From positions 1-7,498 of the forward strand of contig JALSPL010000482.1 of NCBI GenBank assembly GCA_026985975.1: 7,498 nucleotides of DNA, given 5' to 3'. This document shows, in pieces, positions 5,296 to 7,498 of this stretch. Source of the DNA: Anaerolineae bacterium (GTDB taxonomy: Bacteria; Chloroflexota; Anaerolineae; J102). The position numbers and the translations under genes are program-made. Position 1 is the first letter of the stretch. Each line of letters starts with the position of its first letter. Under the pieces are notes generated by a model. It was given only the letters and a program-made list of their open reading frames with translations. It was not told the DNA's origin and made no database searches.

Positions 5296-5324
5296 TTGAC
5301 GGGCGTGGCCTTTTTGGCTATAAT
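5296..5324 (+). promoter_or_regulatory. Strong sigma70-type promoter of tRNA-Gly
   Basis: TTGACG (5296-5301), a spacer of exactly 17 nt, and TATAAT (5319-5324): 11 of 12 consensus positions. The predicted start (about 5331) is about 5 nt before the mature tRNA. Confidence 0.85.
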
Positions 5325-5335
5325 TATTTTGTTCT

Positions 5336-5407
5336 GCGGGTGTAGTTCAGTGGTAGAACGACAGCTTCCCAAGCTGTATGTCGTCGGTTCGAGTCCGATC
5401 ACCCGCT
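5336..5407 (+). tRNA. tRNA-Gly (anticodon CCC)
   Basis: 72 nt. A full cloverleaf can be drawn: acceptor GCGGGTG/CACCCGC, D-arm GTTC..GAAC, anticodon stem ACAGC/GCTGT with loop TTCCCAA (anticodon CCC, reading GGG), T-arm GTCGG/CCGAT with loop TTCGAGT, discriminator T. CCA is not encoded and must be added enzymatically. Confidence 0.96.
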
Positions 5408-5420
5408 CTATCCCCTGAAC

Positions 5421-5455
5421 AGGCGTCGACTTTTGAGCGGGTCGAACGCCTTTCT
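5421..5455 (+). terminator. Possible weak terminator after tRNA-Gly
   Basis: AGGCGTCGAC (5421-5430) pairs with GTCGAACGCCT (5441-5451) with one bulged base around a 10-nt loop, followed by TTCT. The T-tract is weak. It may equally be a processing structure in a joint tRNA precursor, since no convincing promoter is visible before the next tRNA. Confidence 0.35.
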
Positions 5456-5463
5456 ATTGCTCT

Positions 5464-5550
5464 GGAGAGGTCGCATAGCTGGCCGAGTGCGCGCGTCTCG
5501 AAAACGCGTAGGGTTAACCGCCCTCGAGGGTTCGAATCCCTCCCTCTCCG
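5464..5550 (+). tRNA. tRNA-Ser (anticodon CGA)
   Basis: 87 nt, class II. Acceptor GGAGAGG/CCTCTCC, anticodon stem CGCGT/ACGCG with loop CTCGAAA (anticodon CGA, reading UCG), a long variable arm (AGGGTTAACCGCCCT region), T-arm GAGGG/CCCTC with loop TTCGAAT, discriminator G. The following bases are CCT, so CCA is not encoded. Confidence 0.95.
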
Positions 5551-5563
5551 CCTAAACGGTTTG

Positions 5564-5660
5564 GGTGCGACGCATCTGTGAACGTCGTTGGTGCGTCAGC
5601 AGCCATAATCCGTCGACCCGATGGTGCGGCGTTCGACTTTTGCAAGAGATGCGTTGCACC
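5564..5660. repeat. 14-bp inverted repeat between the two tRNA-Ser genes
   Basis: GGTGCGACGCATCT (about 5564-5577) and AGATGCGTTGCACC (5647-5660) are reverse complements except for one position, which would be a G-U pair in RNA. They bracket most of the 119-bp spacer between the tRNA-Ser genes. A 13-bp copy of the left arm's core, GTGCGACGCATCT, also occurs at 3517-3529 in the helicase leader. Confidence 0.6.
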
Positions 5661-5669
5661 TTACAATAT

Positions 5670-5757
5670 GGAGAGGTCGCATAGCCCGGCCTAGTGCGCG
5701 CGCCTGGAGAGCGCGTATCCCCTCTGGGGATCGAGGGTTCGAATCCCTCCCTCTCCG
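5670..5757 (+). tRNA. tRNA-Ser (anticodon GGA)
   Basis: 88 nt, class II. Acceptor, D-stem and T-arm are nearly identical to the preceding tRNA-Ser. Anticodon stem CGCGC/GCGCG with loop CTGGAGA gives anticodon GGA (reading UCC/UCU). The variable arm is ATCCCC/GGGGAT. Discriminator G is followed by an encoded CCA (5758-5760), unlike the other two tRNAs here. A strong terminator follows 6 nt later. Confidence 0.95.
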
Positions 5758-5766
5758 CCATGAGAA

Positions 5767-5803
5767 AAGCCCCCGTCCGTTTGCGGATGGGGGCTTGTTT
5801 TTT
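5767..5803. terminator. Bidirectional intrinsic terminator between tRNA-Ser and the convergent gene
   Basis: A 13-bp stem (5767-5779 with 5784-5796, one wobble) with a TTTG loop is followed on the plus strand by G and six T (5798-5803) and on the minus strand by TTTTC. The plus-strand T-tract overlaps the stop codon of the minus-strand gene (5802-5804). One element thus ends both convergent transcripts. Confidence 0.9.
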
Positions 5804-7498
5804 ACGGCGTCACCAGAGGGAAGTCAAAGTCGGCCGGGCGCTGTTGTCGATCGGAATACAGGCCGTCAGCATCCACCGCCAGCACCAGATAGCTGTAATT
5901 GACGCCCGCATCGCCGCCTCCACCTGGATTATCGGTATAGCTGAGTGCAGCGTCAGCCGGAATATCCGCCAGTTTGATGGCATCCGCATCGCCCGGGGCG
6001 AAGTAGAAGGCTTCGCTGCGCCAGATCTCGTAATGATCCACAGCGCCGGGCGCAGCGCTCCATTGCAACTGCGTGCCCGAACTCGTCAGACTGATATCCA
6101 CCTGGCCCACGGTCATCTCGTCATACTGCTGCAAATCCACATGATGGATGTATTCATCGCCATCATAAGCGCCCGAACCCGCCCGAGAATCGATGAAGAA
6201 ATCCGATCCGCCGCCGAGCCCATTGCCAAAGACGCCGTCGGTGATGAGGAAAGTCGCTGTTTTCCACTTTCCGGTATTGGTTTTGGTGACATAGTAAGGC
6301 TGAGGATCGAGCAGGCCCGTGTCGGGCAGGCCAGGATCGATGGCTAATCCCCGCCGGATGGTCCAATCGTTGATGGCGTAGACTTTTGCGGTTTTACGAC
6401 CATCGCCGCCGTCGTAGATCAGCCGCCAGGTGTCCGCGCCATGGTCGAGATAGGTGATGGTGATGATCACCGTGTTGTGCTGGCCGTCCAGGCCCGTCGA
6501 GGGAGAAACATAACGATCATCGGCGGCGTAGAAAAACGCGAAATTGTCCGACGCCTGGTCGCTGCGCCGGGTGGACCAGCCCGGATCCACCTCAATCTGA
6601 ATCTGGCTGCCATTACTGTTGAGATGATACAGGCCCGCAGCCCGCACATTGGCGTCATAAGGACTGCTGTTATAATGCCAGGGTTGCGTGTCAACGCCCG
6701 ACCAGCCCATGCCCGTGATCCGGTCATCGTCGGTTACGGGAATAGTCGTCCCATTGCCCAAAGAATGCAACTGGGTGAGAAAGAACTCCGAATTCCCCAC
6801 GGGCGGATAATAATCACAATCTTCCGAGCTTGCGTAATTGTAAAAACAGGGACGTCGATGCTCCCAGGCCCGGGACCAAATGCTGGGGGGCGTTTTCTGC
6901 CCGGAAAGCAGGCCCGTCCCCAGATATTTCGCCGCCCATTCAGCAATGGTGCGATTATTGGCCGTATCCATGCCGCTATGGTTCCAAAACGATGAAAGGC
7001 GGATGTAATCGGCCCGGGCGTCCAGCACTCGCGACATCTCCCAATAAAATTCATTCTCAGCGCCGGTCATGTAACCGTAACCCTCAAATCCGATGGGAAC
7101 GGCGTCATGATGGAGATAGGCTTGATCCCACATGCCTGAACAATGAACATAGCTGCTGGTGGAACTGCACGCGTTGGTGAAATTGAAATCGGCAGTGATG
7201 GCGTTGATGGACACGCCCACCCCCTGCGTTGCGGCATAGTCAGCCTCATCCCGCCGTTCCCAGGAGCTGAGATAAAACGGCGCATTTTGGATTAACACCT
7301 GAATATCATAAACGCCATTGGCGTCGGCAAAAGCATCACGATACATGTCGCTGACGCTATTCACCCAATCGATCCATTCTTGCTGATACATGCCCCGATT
7401 TTGATAATCGTCATCGTCCTGATTGTGGGAAGGCGTATTCTCACCATCTTTGCCCGTAGCAATCGCAATCCACTTGAACCGATATCCTTGAGGATGAT
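5802..7498 (-). CDS. Large multidomain protein, probably secreted, with glycoside-hydrolase-like region and C-terminal Fn3-like domain (N-terminus beyond right edge)
   Basis: 564 residues are visible; the frame is open to the right edge (first full codon ends at 7496), so the true start, any signal peptide and part of the catalytic region are outside the window. An internal Met at 7391 should not be taken as the start, because coding continues upstream (…GYRFKWIAIATGKDGE). From the first visible residue: an alpha/beta region about 1-230 with 'QVLIQNAPFYLS' and 'VPIGFEGYGYM', where Glu138 and Glu147 are candidate acidic catalytic residues as in (beta/alpha)8 glycosidases; a beta-rich, Gly/Asp/Trp-rich region about 285-456, perhaps carbohydrate binding; and an Fn3-like domain about 465-562 with 'HYEIWRS'. 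There is no membrane anchor at the C-terminus. Function is uncertain: a polysaccharide-active enzyme or a surface glycan-binding protein. It converges on the tRNA-Ser gene and shares its terminator. Confidence 0.9.
   Translation of the reverse strand, partial: HPQGYRFKWIAIATGKDGENTPSHNQDDDDYQNRGMYQQEWIDWVNSVSDMYRDAFADANGVYDIQVLIQNAPFYLSSWERRDEADYAATQGVGVSINAITADFNFTNACSSTSSYVHCSGMWDQAYLHHDAVPIGFEGYGYMTGAENEFYWEMSRVLDARADYIRLSSFWNHSGMDTANNRTIAEWAAKYLGTGLLSGQKTPPSIWSRAWEHRRPCFYNYASSEDCDYYPPVGNSEFFLTQLHSLGNGTTIPVTDDDRITGMGWSGVDTQPWHYNSSPYDANVRAAGLYHLNSNGSQIQIEVDPGWSTRRSDQASDNFAFFYAADDRYVSPSTGLDGQHNTVIITITYLDHGADTWRLIYDGGDGRKTAKVYAINDWTIRRGLAIDPGLPDTGLLDPQPYYVTKTNTGKWKTATFLITDGVFGNGLGGGSDFFIDSRAGSGAYDGDEYIHHVDLQQYDEMTVGQVDISLTSSGTQLQWSAAPGAVDHYEIWRSEAFYFAPGDADAIKLADIPADAALSYTDNPGGGGDAGVNYSYLVLAVDADGLYSDRQQRPADFDFPLVTP

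Noticed and set aside
5662..5667. TACAAT just before tRNA-Ser(GGA) as a -10 box
   Set aside because: It ends only 2 bp before the mature tRNA, so transcription would start inside the gene.
5694..6347. A 217-codon plus-strand frame starting within tRNA-Ser(GGA)
   Set aside because: It begins inside a tRNA gene, crosses a strong terminator and is antisense to the convergent large gene.

Overview
The window looks like a piece of a moderately GC-rich, free-living bacterium, most likely a member of the Chloroflexota (Anaerolineae-like). This is an inference. It rests on the long Pro/Thr 'TPTPT' linkers in a secreted protein, the EcfT variant, the SD-poor starts and the repeat-filled intergenic DNA, all typical of that phylum; no rRNA or other decisive marker is present.

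Left half (about 1-3224, minus strand): a vitamin B12 acquisition locus. Transcription starts at a strong sigma70-type promoter (3195-3224), runs through a well-preserved cobalamin riboswitch (3050-3177) and a terminator-like hairpin that probably serves as its expression platform (2983-3005). It then enters a secreted 191-aa protein (2340-2915) that resembles the transcobalamin-like DUF4430 domain and ends in a PEP-CTERM sorting tail. An intrinsic terminator (2297-2327) follows. A 549-bp spacer packed with four kinds of short degenerate repeats separates it from a second, larger surface protein (468-1790). That protein has a signal peptide, a Cys-rich DUF4430-like domain, a Pro/Thr stalk, an Ig-like domain, a second stalk and a C-terminal membrane anchor. 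Seven bases further on, an EcfT (CbiQ-type) energy-coupling transmembrane subunit begins and runs off the left edge. The best reading is that two differently anchored extracellular corrinoid-binding proteins feed an ECF-type importer, with at least the first gene under B12 control.

Middle (3225-5280, plus strand): a divergent promoter (3245-3273) drives a structured leader of about 285 nt. The leader holds an early intrinsic terminator (3339-3362), a possible 14-codon leader peptide (3431-3475) and a hairpin overlapping that peptide's stop (3470-3518). It precedes a complete 555-aa DEAD-box RNA helicase of the DeaD/CsdA type with a DbpA-like RNA-binding domain (3567-5234). A perfect 14-bp palindromic hairpin follows the gene.

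Right part (5296-7498): a near-consensus promoter precedes tRNA-Gly(CCC), followed by two similar tRNA-Ser genes (CGA and GGA). A strong bidirectional terminator (5767-5803) separates these from a convergent gene on the minus strand. That gene is the C-terminal 564 residues of a large, probably secreted protein with an apparent glycoside-hydrolase-like catalytic region, a beta-sandwich region and a C-terminal fibronectin-III-like domain; it continues past the right edge.
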